Below are positions 8,308 to 17,117 of a stretch of DNA of 50,999 bases, piece after piece. The position numbers and the translations under genes are program-made. The stretch is from positions 1 through 50,999 of the forward strand of contig NZ_BMFW01000024.1 in the NCBI RefSeq assembly GCF_014639275.1, read 5' to 3'. The notes beneath the pieces are model-generated. The model saw only the letters and a program-made list of their open reading frames with translations. It had not been told where the DNA came from and searched no databases. This stretch comes from Arthrobacter liuii (lineage in GTDB: Bacteria > Actinomycetota > Actinomycetes > Actinomycetales > Micrococcaceae). Position 1 is the first letter of the stretch. Each line of letters opens with the position of its first letter.

Positions 8308-9380
8308 TTAGGGTAGGCAGCCGTTAGCTCTCAGGAGGGACACGTCGCGGACGGCACCCTTGTCCGCGGAGGTGGCCATGGCGGCGTAGGCGCGCAGCGC
8401 GGCAGAGACGTGGCGGTCCCTGTCCTTGGGCTTGTAGCCGCCGTTGATCAGCAGCTTCTCGCGGCGTTCGGCGAGGAGCTCCTCGGAGACCTCCAGCTGC
8501 AGGGAGCGCTGGCTGATGTTGATGCTGATGATGTCGCCGTCCTCCACCAGGGCGATGGTTCCGCCGGAGGCAGCCTCGGGCGAGATGTGCCCGATGGACA
8601 GGCCGGAGGTGCCGCCGGAGAAGCGGCCGTCCGTGATGAGCGCGCACTTCTTGCCCAGGCCGCGGCCCTTGAGGAACGACGTCGGGTACAGCATTTCCTG
8701 CATGCCGGGACCGCCCTTGGGGCCTTCGTAGCGGATGACCACCACGTCGCCTTCCTTGATCTGCTTGTTCAGGATCTTCTCCACGGCTTCGTCCTGGGAT
8801 TCGCACACAACGGCCGGGGCCGAGAAGGTCCAGATGGATTCGTCCACGCCGGCGGTCTTCACCACGGCGCCGTCCACTGCCACGTTGCCGCGCAGCACGG
8901 CCAGGCCGCCGTCCTTGGAGAAGGCGTGCTCCACCGAGCGGATGCAGCCTTCTGCGGCGTCGGTGTCCAGGGAGGTCCACTCGTTCGACTGTGAGAACGC
9001 GGTGGAGGAGCGGACGCCGCCCGGGGCTGCGTGCCACAGGGCCTGTGCCTCTTCGGTGGCCTTGCCGCCGCGGATGTCCCAGTCGTCCAGCCAGCCGTCC
9101 AGGTCGGTGGAGTGCACGGAGTGGACGTTCTTGTGCAGGAGGCCGCCGCGGTTCAGCTCGCCCAGCAGCGCGGGGATGCCGCCGGCGCGGTGTACGTCCT
9201 CCATGTAATAGGTCTTGTTTCCGGCAACGTTGGGGGCCACCTTGGCCAGGCAGGGCACCTGGCGGGATTTGGCGTCCATCTCGGCCAGGCCGTATTCCAC
9301 GCCGGCTTCCTGGGCGGCGGCCAGCAGGTGCAGGATGGTGTTGGTGGAGCCGCCCATGGAGATGTCCAGCGCCATCGACA
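8308..9380 (-). pseudogene. ilvD: dihydroxy-acid dehydratase (IlvD), C-terminal fragment
   Basis: IlvD removes water from 2,3-dihydroxy acids in branched-chain amino acid synthesis. Only the C-terminal part, roughly 355 of about 615-620 residues, is present. It begins at [13 protein letters not shown] and runs through [54 protein letters not shown] and ends [10 protein letters not shown]. The first roughly 260 residues, with two of the three Fe-S cysteines, are absent. The open frame starts at an accidental ATG at 9387. At about 9380 the sequence switches directly into a plus-strand gene fragment, so this is a broken gene at a rearrangement joint. A functional copy must lie elsewhere for valine and isoleucine prototrophy. 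Confidence 0.92.
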
Positions 9381-9919
9381 GGTACATTTCGGGAATCGGC
9401 TACGTTTACGCTGCTGCGGACGGCTCCGGATTCCTCAAGATGGCTGGCAAAGCAGCCGACGCCTGGCGCGCCCGACAGTTCAAGATGCAGGAACTCTACC
9501 GCCAGGGCATCAAGGAGTTGGATGCCCTGTCCGAGCGTTTGTTCGGCGGGAATTTCGTGGACCTCATTGATGACCAGCAGGACCAAGTCTTCGTGGAGCT
9601 CTCCGGGGCGCCCAAACCCACCAGAGTCACACACGGAACGAAAGAACCCATAACCACCTTCCTGCAGGGCGTCTTCGACGAGGACCTGTCCTTCTTCGAT
9701 ACCTTGTGCCTGCACACCAGGCAGGGGTTCTACTGTGATCCCGTGTACGGCGGCAACAAGGATCGGATGGGGTGGAAAACCATCGGATTCCCTGGTCCCA
9801 AATCGCTCAAGGACACCATGGACGGGACTTACGACACCACGGAGTACTTCTATGACGGCGACTACGACTGGAACGACCTGATCCCGCACCTGCAGCAGTC
9901 AGTTCCCCGCGACAGCTAA
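9381..9919 (+). pseudogene. gluconate 2-dehydrogenase subunit 3 family protein, N-terminally truncated
   Basis: Family members are the small subunit of membrane-bound, flavin-containing gluconate or sugar dehydrogenases. About 178 C-terminal residues are present: [18 protein letters not shown], then FGGNFVDLIDDQQD, FFDTLCLHTRQGFYCDPVYGG and the closing GFPGPKSLKD segment. No start codon or ribosome site belongs to it. Upstream of about 9380 the DNA becomes the ilvD fragment in the opposite direction. The large flavoprotein subunit is not in the window. The neighbouring dehydratase and lactonase genes also belong to sugar-acid metabolism, so this may be the edge of a formerly larger sugar-oxidation cluster. 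Confidence 0.8.
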
Positions 9920-9934
9920 CCTCCCAACGCGGGC

Positions 9935-10004
9935 GCCGCGGCCCGGTAGTTACCTAACTGCCGGGCCGCCGCGGCCCAGTAGTTACCTAACTGCCGGGGC
10001 CGCC
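9935..10004. repeat. two tandem copies of a 33-bp palindromic unit
   Basis: Two copies, at about 9935-9967 and 9968-10000, differ by one base in their shared core (GCCGCGGCCCGGTAGTTACC versus GCCGCGGCCCAGTAGTTACC) and continue TAACTGCCGG. Each can fold as GCCCGGTAGTTA-CC-TAACTGCCGGGC with one mismatch, and the GGGCCGCCGCGGCCC linker is itself palindromic. They fill the gap between the truncated dehydrogenase subunit and the dehydratase gene. They may act as transcription terminators, a REP-like element or an mRNA-stabilising structure. Confidence 0.8.
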
Positions 10005-10043
10005 TTCCGCACACTCGCGACACCCGCGAAAGGACTGAAAAGT

Positions 10044-11189
10044 ATGAAAATAACAGAGGTAAAGGCCTTCCCCGTCGGAGTGCCGCTGGATGAGCCCCTT
10101 CGCTGGGGTGCGATGGAAGTCAACGTCAAAGGCGGCATCATCGTCCGGGTAAAAACCGACGAAGGTATCGAAGGGATCGGTGAAGCCGGATTCTCGGCCG
10201 AGTACTTTCCCACCGTCGGTCCCATCATCAACCACCAGCTTGGTCCCATGCTCATCGGGCGTGATCCACTGGACATCGCAGCCATCTGGCAGGACATGCT
10301 CAACGCCACGCACATGTGGGGCCGCCGGGGGATCGAGACCTACGCACTCAGCGGTATCGATATCGCCCTGTGGGATCTGCTCGGCAAGGCAAGCAATCAG
10401 CCGGTTTATCGCCTCCTGGGAGCCTCCAAGTCAAAGGTGAAAGCTTACTACGCGCCGTCGCTGAAGCCGACCGAAGAAATAGTCGAAGAGTCCATAGCAG
10501 CTGTTGAGCAGGGCTTCTTTGCGATGAAGCTGCGCAACGGCCCGAGCCTGAGCAAGGGCGTGGACATGGTCGCCCGAGTCCGTGATGCCGTCGGTCCCGA
10601 CATCGACATCATGGTCGATGCCAACATGGCCTTCGACCGCCGGGAGGCTCTCACCCTTGCTACCGAACTCGAGCAATTGGGCGTTTCGTGGCTGGAAGAA
10701 CCCATTCTCTCCCGCAGCCTCACCCAGTACATTGACGATCATTCCTGGCTCTCTGACCGGGTGTCGCTCAAACTCGCCGGCGGCGAGTCACTGCTTACCC
10801 GCTACGAGTACCTCGACCTTCTCCGCAAGCGGACCTTCGATGTCCTCCAGCCGGACTGCACCAGCGTTGGTGGCATCTCCGAGTGCAAGCGGGTGGCCGA
10901 TATGGCCAGTTCGTGGAACCTCCTGTGCGTCCCCCACATTGCCTGCTGCTCCGGAACGGGAGTGGCATTGGCCGCGGGCCTGCATACCATCCTGAGTTGC
11001 GAGAATGCTCCCATGATCGAGTTCGACGCCTACGGTGGGCCAGGCTGGGACGGGCTGCTCGAACAGCCCCTGACAGCCACTGGCGGATACGTCGAGGCGC
11101 GGGAAGTTCCCGGACTGGGCATCGATTTTGCAGATGGAGCACTGGAAAAGTACACGCTGACCGATTCCCGGTTCGCCGCGGCTGCGTGA
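10044..11189 (+). CDS. enolase-superfamily sugar-acid dehydratase (mandelate racemase/muconate lactonizing enzyme family)
   Basis: Probably dehydrates an aldonic or aldaric acid to a 2-keto-3-deoxy acid; 381 aa, full length. The N-terminal capping domain (1-125) includes RRGIETYALSGIDIALWDLLGK. In the barrel, K162 and R164 lie in AMKLRNG (the KxK/R base position). Mg ligands are D192 (VDANMAFD), E218 (WLEEP) and E248 (GGES), followed by D271 and H298 (VPHIAC), the usual Asp-His dyad. A GAAAGGA site precedes ATG 10044. The SMP-30 lactonase gene follows after a hairpin, an arrangement typical of oxidative sugar catabolism. The exact sugar acid cannot be decided. Confidence 0.9.
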   Translation: MKITEVKAFPVGVPLDEPLRWGAMEVNVKGGIIVRVKTDEGIEGIGEAGFSAEYFPTVGPIINHQLGPMLIGRDPLDIAAIWQDMLNATHMWGRRGIETYALSGIDIALWDLLGKASNQPVYRLLGASKSKVKAYYAPSLKPTEEIVEESIAAVEQGFFAMKLRNGPSLSKGVDMVARVRDAVGPDIDIMVDANMAFDRREALTLATELEQLGVSWLEEPILSRSLTQYIDDHSWLSDRVSLKLAGGESLLTRYEYLDLLRKRTFDVLQPDCTSVGGISECKRVADMASSWNLLCVPHIACCSGTGVALAAGLHTILSCENAPMIEFDAYGGPGWDGLLEQPLTATGGYVEAREVPGLGIDFADGALEKYTLTDSRFAAAA

Positions 11190-11207
11190 AAGACATAAAC
11201 GCCGGCC

Positions 11208-11241
11208 CCGGGCGTCGCGCTTCCGATCGCGCGGCGCCCGG
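11208..11241 (+). terminator. strong hairpin after the dehydratase gene
   Basis: CCGGGCGTCGCGC (11208-11220) pairs with GCGCGGCGCCCGG (11229-11241) over 13 bp with one G-U type mismatch and an 8-base loop. No U-run follows. It lies 19 bases after the dehydratase stop and 39 before the lactonase start, so it may terminate or attenuate transcription into the lactonase gene. Confidence 0.6.
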
Positions 11242-11279
11242 TCCCTTCGTTGAAACGGCTGTTTGGAGACTTCGTCATC

Positions 11280-12158
11280 ATGAAAAGCAGGCAGCTTGAC
11301 ATTGCCCTCGACGCCGACGCCGATCTTGCCGAAGGACCGTGGTGGGACGAGCAGCATCAAGAACTACTATGGGTCGATATCTTCTCCGGCAGGGTCCACT
11401 TCTTTGACCCCGGGTCAGGGGCGGACCGCAGCATTGACGTTGGCCAACCACTTGGGATGGTCGCGCGCCGACACTCGGGGGGACTAGTGTGTGCTGTGCG
11501 TGACGGGATCGGTTTCATTCATCCTGACGGGGATACCTTCGAGCTCGTCGTACCCATCGAGTCAGCCATTCCCGGCAACCGGATGAATGACGGCGCATGC
11601 GATCCCGCCGGACGTCTCTGGGCCGGGACGATGGCAACAGACCTCTCACCATCGGCTGGGAGCATTTACCGAATCAACAGCAGCCTCCAGGTTACGCCGG
11701 TACTTGAGAACGTTTCCATTTCAAACGGCCTAGACTGGTCCCCTGATGGTCGAACCTTATACTTCACTGATTCGACCACCAAAAGAGTGGATGCCTACGA
11801 TTTCGATATCGACACAGGCAAGATCCACAACCGCCGACTTCTCGTTGATCTACCCGATCCCATAGCCACGCCGGACGGAATGGCGGTAGACGCCGAGGGA
11901 ACCATTTGGGTAGCCATGTGGGACGGGGGTTGCGTCCGCCGCTTCAGCCCAGACGGCACACTGCTGGAAACACTCCTTCTGCCGGTCGCCAGACCCACAA
12001 GTGTCGCTTTCGGCGGGCCCACACTCAATCAGCTATTCGTCACCTCGGCCCGCAACGGCCTCACGTCCCGGCAGTTACAGGACCAGCGTCATGCAGGTGC
12101 ACTCTTCGTCCTGGAGCCGGGCGTAACGGGGAGACCCCCTTACTTGTTCCGCGGATAG
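11280..12158 (+). CDS. SMP-30/gluconolactonase/LRE family lactonase
   Basis: Six-bladed beta-propeller sugar lactonase, 292 aa, hydrolysing an aldonolactone to its acid with a divalent metal. The metal ligands are visible: E18 in AEGPWW, N103 in RMNDGACD, N149 in SNGLDWSPD and D199 in TPDGMAVD. The start at ATG 11280 is chosen over an upstream ATG at 11250, because GGAG lies eleven bases before it and the family begins near LAEGPWW. It sits directly behind the enolase-superfamily dehydratase. Lactonase plus dehydratase are consecutive steps in oxidative pentose or hexose degradation, with a sugar dehydrogenase and an aldolase or aldehyde dehydrogenase needed elsewhere. Confidence 0.9.
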   Translation: MKSRQLDIALDADADLAEGPWWDEQHQELLWVDIFSGRVHFFDPGSGADRSIDVGQPLGMVARRHSGGLVCAVRDGIGFIHPDGDTFELVVPIESAIPGNRMNDGACDPAGRLWAGTMATDLSPSAGSIYRINSSLQVTPVLENVSISNGLDWSPDGRTLYFTDSTTKRVDAYDFDIDTGKIHNRRLLVDLPDPIATPDGMAVDAEGTIWVAMWDGGCVRRFSPDGTLLETLLLPVARPTSVAFGGPTLNQLFVTSARNGLTSRQLQDQRHAGALFVLEPGVTGRPPYLFRG

Positions 12159-12264
12159 GCCTGCACACTAGTGGTCACTCGTGCGTCCGCAGGAATTTCG
12201 CAAACACGAGATGCACATAAACGACATGAAACCCACGGGCGGTCGACGTAGTAAAGGGGGGCCT

Positions 12265-12588
12265 GTGTCCTACGATCACGTATCGAGAGCCAACGATGCT
12301 TTCTCGCTAAGCGGCAGCGACCTCTTTCCGCGTCCGTCGCTTTCTCTTTCCGTTGAAGTCGTGACTCTGAAGGAGCGCCAGAGCAGAGACGAGGAGATTA
12401 GTCGCGCCGTCAGCCGACTTATACCTGCCGCTCTTCAATGTCGGCAGGGAATCCTGGTTATGCAACACAATCACGACAAGTACACGATCCGCATCGACCA
12501 GGAGGTACCGTTTGGCACAACACGGGAGGCCAGCGAGTGGGATCGTGCAAAAAGTGAACTAGCGGACACGACAACTTGGTTTTCGTGA
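12265..12588 (+). CDS. hypothetical protein, 107 aa
   Basis: Not assigned to a named family. GTG 12265 is the preferred start because AAAGGGGGG lies just upstream; the frame is also open from ATG 12181. The core reads SRLIPAALQCRQGILVMQHN, then a YTIRID strand and VPFGTTREA. This looks like a small alpha/beta protein of the sort often found as single genes in Arthrobacter genomes (from memory, not searched). It is unrelated in sequence to the four-member paralog family described elsewhere in this window. It stands between the lactonase and the resolvase with no obvious operon partner, and its last 20 residues look unstructured. Confidence 0.5.
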   Translation: MSYDHVSRANDAFSLSGSDLFPRPSLSLSVEVVTLKERQSRDEEISRAVSRLIPAALQCRQGILVMQHNHDKYTIRIDQEVPFGTTREASEWDRAKSELADTTTWFS

Positions 12589-12748
12589 AGAACATGCCCA
12601 AACCCAGGACGGATGCGGAAAACCGGGGGCAGTCCCTAATGAAATTGCGGCCACTTGGACCAATCACTCTAAGCCGGTCAGGTCCGGGTAATAGGCGTCC
12701 TGGTGGGTATGCAACGGGATCGTCCGCTAAGGCTGGTCGGCGCCGCTG

Positions 12749-13351
12749 TTACACCGGGTCAGCGGCGCCGCCGGCGGCTCGTCGTCCGATGCTTGTTTTG
12801 TTGAGGTGGCCATAGATCGTGGAGCGCGGGACCTGAAGCAGATCGGCGATGCGTTGGACGGTGTGGTCCCCTGCGTCGTAGAGCTGTTGGGCGTGGTGGG
12901 CCTGGTCGGGGGTGAGTTTCGGGCGTCTTCCGCCGGTTCGTCCGCGGGCGCGGGCGGCCGCGAGGCCGTCGCGGGTGTTGGCGATGATGAGTTCGCGTTG
13001 GAGTTCGGCCAGGACGGAGAGCATCCCGAACATCGCCCGCCCTTCCGCGGTCGTGGTGTCGATGCCTTGCTCGAGGACACGCAATCCCACACCGCGTTCC
13101 CGGAGGGCTGCGCCGAGGGTGACGAGGTGGAGTACTGAGCGTCCGAGTCTGTCCAGGCGGGTGATGACGAGCTGGTCGCCGGCCCGGTTGGCGGAGGCGA
13201 GGGCCTTGTCGAGCTCGGGCCTGCTGGCTTTGGCGCCGCTGGCGTGGTCGAGGTAGATGTTTGCCGGGTCGACGCCGGCGCGGGTGAGCGCGTCCGTTTG
13301 GTGGTCGGGGTTTTGTTCGGCGGTGGAAACGCGTGCATATCCGATCAACAT
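12749..13351 (-). CDS. serine resolvase/invertase (Tn3-type resolvase)
   Basis: Site-specific recombinase that resolves transposition cointegrates; 200 aa, full length. The catalytic Ser is S9 in IGYARVSTAEQNP. The conserved ITRLDRLGRSVLHL and FGMLSVLAELQRELI segments of the catalytic domain follow, then a linker and a C-terminal helix-turn-helix (about 155-185, QRIADLLQVPRSTIYGHL). The start at ATG 13351 is chosen because family proteins begin MxxGYARVST. It is divergent from the broken Tn3 transposase, with a candidate res region between. It appears intact even though its transposase is not. Confidence 0.93.
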   Translation of the reverse strand: MLIGYARVSTAEQNPDHQTDALTRAGVDPANIYLDHASGAKASRPELDKALASANRAGDQLVITRLDRLGRSVLHLVTLGAALRERGVGLRVLEQGIDTTTAEGRAMFGMLSVLAELQRELIIANTRDGLAAARARGRTGGRRPKLTPDQAHHAQQLYDAGDHTVQRIADLLQVPRSTIYGHLNKTSIGRRAAGGAADPV

Positions 13352-13460
13352 GTGTCGATAATACCTCCACGGCAGGGTTTGCCGACGTTGATTTCCGGCG
13401 CGGGTTTCCGACATCGATTTCGCGGCGTGTCTGTATAAACGAAACCCGTTGGCGTGTCAC
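13352..13460. promoter_or_regulatory. candidate res (resolution) region
   Basis: The gap upstream of the resolvase carries imperfect direct repeats: GTTTGCCGACGTTGATTTC (about 13376) and GTTTCCGACATCGATTTC (about 13404), each followed by a GGCG-containing stretch. It also has TGTCGATAATACC beside the start codon and TGTCTGTATAAACG at about 13429. Resolvase binding sites normally sit in just this position, overlapping the resolvase and transposase promoters. Exact subsite boundaries cannot be set by eye. Confidence 0.45.
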
Positions 13461-13515
13461 CATTTTTCGAAGGACCATTCTCGGGCGTTCCAGTTCCTAG
13501 CCTAGCGTCCGTGGA

Positions 13516-16189
13516 ATGTGGTCGTCCGGGATGCCGAGAGCGATCAGATCGTCGCGGGCACGCACGTTCGGAATCACGGACTTCCGCCAGCTCGTGGAGC
13601 ACGTGGGAGATGTGGCTTCGCAAACAGACAAGGGCCTGCTCCTGGTCGAAAACGCGAGGGACTTCCTGCAATCACGGAGGGTTGCCTCTCCCGGGATCGC
13701 GATCATTGAACGGGCCTGCGCGCAGGCCCTGACCAAAGGGAGCCGGCGAATCCACGCCACCTTATGCGGCCACCTCTCGGTCGAGCACCGGCGGCGCCTA
13801 GACGGCTTGCTGCTTCGCCGCCCCGATAGTCCATTGACCGAAATCGGATGGTTACGGCAGGCCCCGCTGCGCCCCAACGCACGGGCGATGAACGAGCACA
13901 TCGAGCGACTCACTACCTGGCGTGCCCTCGACCTTCCCTGGGCCGCCGGCAAACTGGTGCACCGGAACAGGTTGCTGAAGTTGGCCCGCGAGGGCGCATC
14001 CATGACCGCGGCAGACCTTGCCAAGTTCGAGCCCGGACGCCGATACGCAACCCTCTTTGCCCTGTCCGTGGAAAGCATGGCAACCGTCACCGACGAAATC
14101 ATCGAGCTGCACGACCGAATCATGGGCCGAATCATCCGCACCGCCCAGAACAAACAAAACCAGAACACCCTGGCGTCCCGCACCACCGTCTCAGCCATGA
14201 TGCGCCTGCACTCCAAACTCGGTGACGCCCTCATCGAGGCCAGGGAAAACGGCGAGGATCCCTTCGCCGCGATCGAAACAGCCATCGGCTGGGAATCCTT
14301 GGCCGAATGCAACGCCCAAGCCAAGGAGCTCACCCGGCCGGCCCTCGAAGACCACCTCGCCCTCGTCAGCGCCCACTTCACCACGCTGCGCCGCCACACC
14401 CCGGCATTCCTTGCAACCCTCCACCTCCAGGCAGCCCCCGCCGCACAAGACCTGCTGGCCGCGATCAATGTCATCCGGACCCTGAACACCACCGGCGCCC
14501 GAAAGATCCCGGACGATGCACCCACGTCGTTCATCCGGGCCCGGTGGAGGCCCCTGGTATTCACCGCCACCGGCACCGACCGGGGCTTCTACGAGTTCTG
14601 CGCCCTCGCGGAACTCAAGAACGCGCTGCGCTCCGGAGACATGTGGGTCACCGGTTCCCGCCAGTTTCGCGACTTCAATGACTACCTTCTGGCCGGCACC
14701 GACTACACGGTCATGAAGGACGCCGGGACCCTTCCCCTGGTCACGGCCACCGGCGGCGACCACTATCTCCAGGACCGACTTGCCCTGCTCAGTGAACGGC
14801 TGCACCAGGTCAACGGGCTTGCAGCCCGCGACGAACTGCCCGGGGTGCTGATCACCGCTAACGGCGTGAAGATCACCCCGCTCGAGACAATCGTGCCGCA
14901 AAATGCGCAACCCCTGATCGACCAGGCCAGCGCCATGCTCCCGCGGATCCGAATCACCGACCTGTTGATGGAAGTCGATGGTTGGACCGGGTTCACCCGC
15001 CACTTCACCAACCTCAAGTCCGGCCAACCTTCCAAGGACAAGCAGCTCCTGCTCACCGCGATCCTGGCCGACGGAATCAACCTGGGATTGACGAAGATGT
15101 CGGAGTCATGCACCGGCGTCACCTATGCCCAACTGGACCGCCACCAAGCCTCCTACATCCGGGATGAAACCTACAGCGCCGCGCTGGCGGAACTGGTGAA
15201 CACCCAGCACGTTCATTCCTTCGCCGCGCACTGGGGGCGATGGCACCACCTCGTCCTCTGACGGGCAGCGCTTCCGTGCCGGCAGCCAGGCCGAATCCAC
15301 CGGGCATGTGAACCCCAAGTACGGTGCCGGGCCCGGACGGCTGATCTACACGCATGTCTCTGACCAGTACTCGCCCTTCCACAGCAAACTCATCGACGTC
15401 GGGGACCGCGACGCGACCTATGTCCTGGACAGGCTGCCTTACCACGAGTCCGACCTCGCGATCCAGGAACACTACACCGATACCGCCGGGTTCACCGACC
15501 ATCTCTTTGCCCTCATGCACCTGCTCGGCTACCGGTTCGCACCCCGGATCCGCAACATCGGCGACACCCGCCTCTACACGACCACCAAAGATTCTCAACT
15601 GTCGACGTTGTCTCCGCTGATCGGCGGCACCCTCAACACGAAAACCATCACCGAACACTGGGACGAGATCCTTCGGCTGGCCGCATCGATCAAGACCGGC
15701 ACCGTGACGGCCTCCTTGATGATGCGCAAGCTCGGTGCCTACCCGCGCCAAAACGGGCTCGCCACCGCGCTGCGGGAACTGGGCAGACTGGAACGGACCC
15801 TTTTCCTGCTGGATTGGCTCCAAGATCCCGGCTTGCGTCCCAAGGTGACTGCCGGGCTGAACAAGGGCGAGGCCCGGAACACCCTGGCCCGGGCAGTGTT
15901 CTTCAACCGCCTCGGAGAGATCCGCGACCGGTCCTTCGAGCAGCAGCGCTACCGGGCTTCAGGGCTGAATCTTCTCACCGCAGCCATCGTTCTCTGGAAC
16001 ACCGTCTACCTCGACCGGTCCATCACTACCCTGAACAGCGACGGCAAGGCCACTGACCCGGAGCTGCTGCGGTTCCTCTCGCCCCTGGGGTGGGAACACA
16101 TCAACCTGACCGGCGACTACACCTGGCCCCGCGCCAACCACATCAAACCCGGCAAATACAGGCCGCTACGACGCTCGGCAAAACCTTAG
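13516..16189 (+). pseudogene. tnpA: Tn3-family transposase, 5' truncated and frameshifted
   Basis: Full-length Tn3 transposases have about 960-1000 residues; about 890 remain, in two frames (13516-15261 and onward to 16189). The first roughly 100 residues are missing: an in-frame stop at 13498 closes the frame, and recognisable sequence starts near TFGITDFRQLVEHV. The conserved ILADGINLGLTKM region (first catalytic Asp), [20 protein letters not shown] and the late [20 protein letters not shown] (catalytic Glu region) are present. At 15233-15237 a run of five Gs breaks the universally conserved [15 protein letters not shown]. With four Gs the frame would be continuous. The stop codon lies inside the terminal repeat, as is normal for Tn3 elements. 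Confidence 0.93.
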
Positions 16190-16222
16190 CGTCGGATATT
16201 TCACTTTTTCAGAAGCCGCCCC
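16185..16222 (-). repeat. 38-bp right terminal inverted repeat of the Tn3-family element
   Basis: Read inward from the right end it begins GGGGCGGCTTCTGAAAAAGT and ends CCGACGCTAAG, 38 bases in all. That is the length and the GGGG...ACGCTAAG form of Tn3/Tn21-group ends. The last codons of the transposase overlap it. The bases just outside are TAGTC, but the matching target duplication was not found on the left. Confidence 0.85.
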
Positions 16223-16379
16223 TAGTCCCGGGGAGGTCGGTGACCGCCACGGCGGTGGCCTGACCCCAAGCGCGCTGCGAGGTGGTCGAACATCGCCTTC
16301 CCCGGCGATACGCAAGTTTCTGGTCGCTCTGGATTTGGGTGCAGGAGTCATTACCCACGGGGATGCGTGGGGCCGCCGT

Positions 16380-16862
16380 TTAGTTTTTGGCGTCATCCGC
16401 GGTCAGGAGTTGCGCGATGCGGTAGGTGACGAGTTCACGCATGACAAGTCCGGTATTTGTGCGTTTGACGCCGTCAGTGCCGAGGATTCGCCCGGCGATG
16501 CGGTACAGATCGTCCGCGTCGCGGGCGACCACGTGGACCAGCAGATCGCTGACTCCGCTCAATCCCTGTACTTCCAGGACCTCTGGTATCTCGCCAAGGG
16601 CCTTGCCTACAGAGGCCAGTTTGCGTTGCGTGACCTTGGTAACGACGTAAGCACTCAGTGGGTAACCGAGGAATGCGGGGTCGATTCTGCGCTCGAAGGA
16701 GCGCAGCGCTGCTTCTTCCGCATATCGGGCGAGCCGGGAACGGACGGTATTGCGGGCGAGTCCCGTGGACTCGGCAACGGCGATGTTTGTGGCGTCAGGG
16801 TCGGCGATGAGCGCTTTTAGCAAAGCCGCATCGATGGGGTCAGCCTTCCGGTGTGTGGTCAT
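16380..16862 (-). CDS. Lrp/AsnC-family transcriptional regulator
   Basis: Feast/famine-type regulator of 160 aa. The N-terminal winged helix includes IDAALLKALIADPDATNIAVA and the recognition helix GLARNTVRSRLARYAE. The C-terminal RAM (alpha/beta ligand-binding) domain follows, with VTKVTQRKLASVGKAL, the GLSGVSDLLVHVVARDADD turn and a closing RELVTYRIAQLL. AGGAG precedes ATG 16862. It is divergent from the E1 gene at 17118, and Lrp regulators commonly control the adjacent amino- or keto-acid genes. In Pseudomonas putida an Lrp gene (mdeR) stands beside the E1 gene mdeB, a useful parallel. Confidence 0.92.
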   Translation of the reverse strand: MTTHRKADPIDAALLKALIADPDATNIAVAESTGLARNTVRSRLARYAEEAALRSFERRIDPAFLGYPLSAYVVTKVTQRKLASVGKALGEIPEVLEVQGLSGVSDLLVHVVARDADDLYRIAGRILGTDGVKRTNTGLVMRELVTYRIAQLLTADDAKN

Positions 16863-16895
16863 TTTGCTTAGTCTCCTGAAACGGTTCGGGTGATC

Positions 16896-16907
16896 AAATG
16901 CGCATTT
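16896..16907. promoter_or_regulatory. palindromic AAATGCGCATTT, candidate Lrp operator
   Basis: A perfect 12-bp palindrome lies 33 bases upstream of the Lrp start codon in the divergent gap, in an AT-rich stretch (TTTTGCTCATTTTACACAAC) that stands out from the GC-rich surroundings. The place and AT-rich palindromic form suit an Lrp/AsnC autoregulatory site that also serves the E1 promoter. Confidence 0.45.
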
Positions 16908-17117
16908 TGCTCATTTTACACAACACAGCTTGCGCAGAGTGTTTATGCATGGTGGACTTATGAGCAATCCCCGCCGCGGTATGAGCGATCACTGGCTATC
17001 TGCCACCGGTCAGCTGGGGGCAGCTTCACGAGAGCTGCCCCTCCCCGTCCACCCCCTGACGGGTCTTTCAAACCCCTCCTCGATTTCCCCCGAAAATTAT
17101 TAGTTGAAGGCACTCTT

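Larger units (their letters stand above)
12749..16222. mobile_element. decayed Tn3-family transposon
   Basis: Resolvase (minus), res-like gap, transposase (plus) and a 38-bp terminal inverted repeat at the right end make up a Tn3-family element. The right end is intact at 16185-16222. No convincing left repeat was found: only the inner heptamer CGCTAAG recurs at 12725-12731. The transposase lacks its first domain and carries a frameshift, so the element is not autonomous. No passenger gene lies inside the recognisable limits. It borders the most degraded part of the window. Confidence 0.8.

Noticed and set aside
8324..9889. Long minus-strand frame over ilvD and the subunit 3 gene
   Set aside because: Shadow frame with Arg/Gly/Pro-rich composition opposite or offset from two clear gene fragments.
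12694..12731. Left terminal repeat of the Tn3 element
   Set aside because: Only the inner CGCTAAG and a few scattered bases match the 38-bp right end, and it lacks the GGGG start.
14191..15027. Large minus-strand frame inside the transposase
   Set aside because: Gly/Val-rich shadow of the transposase codons with no family features.
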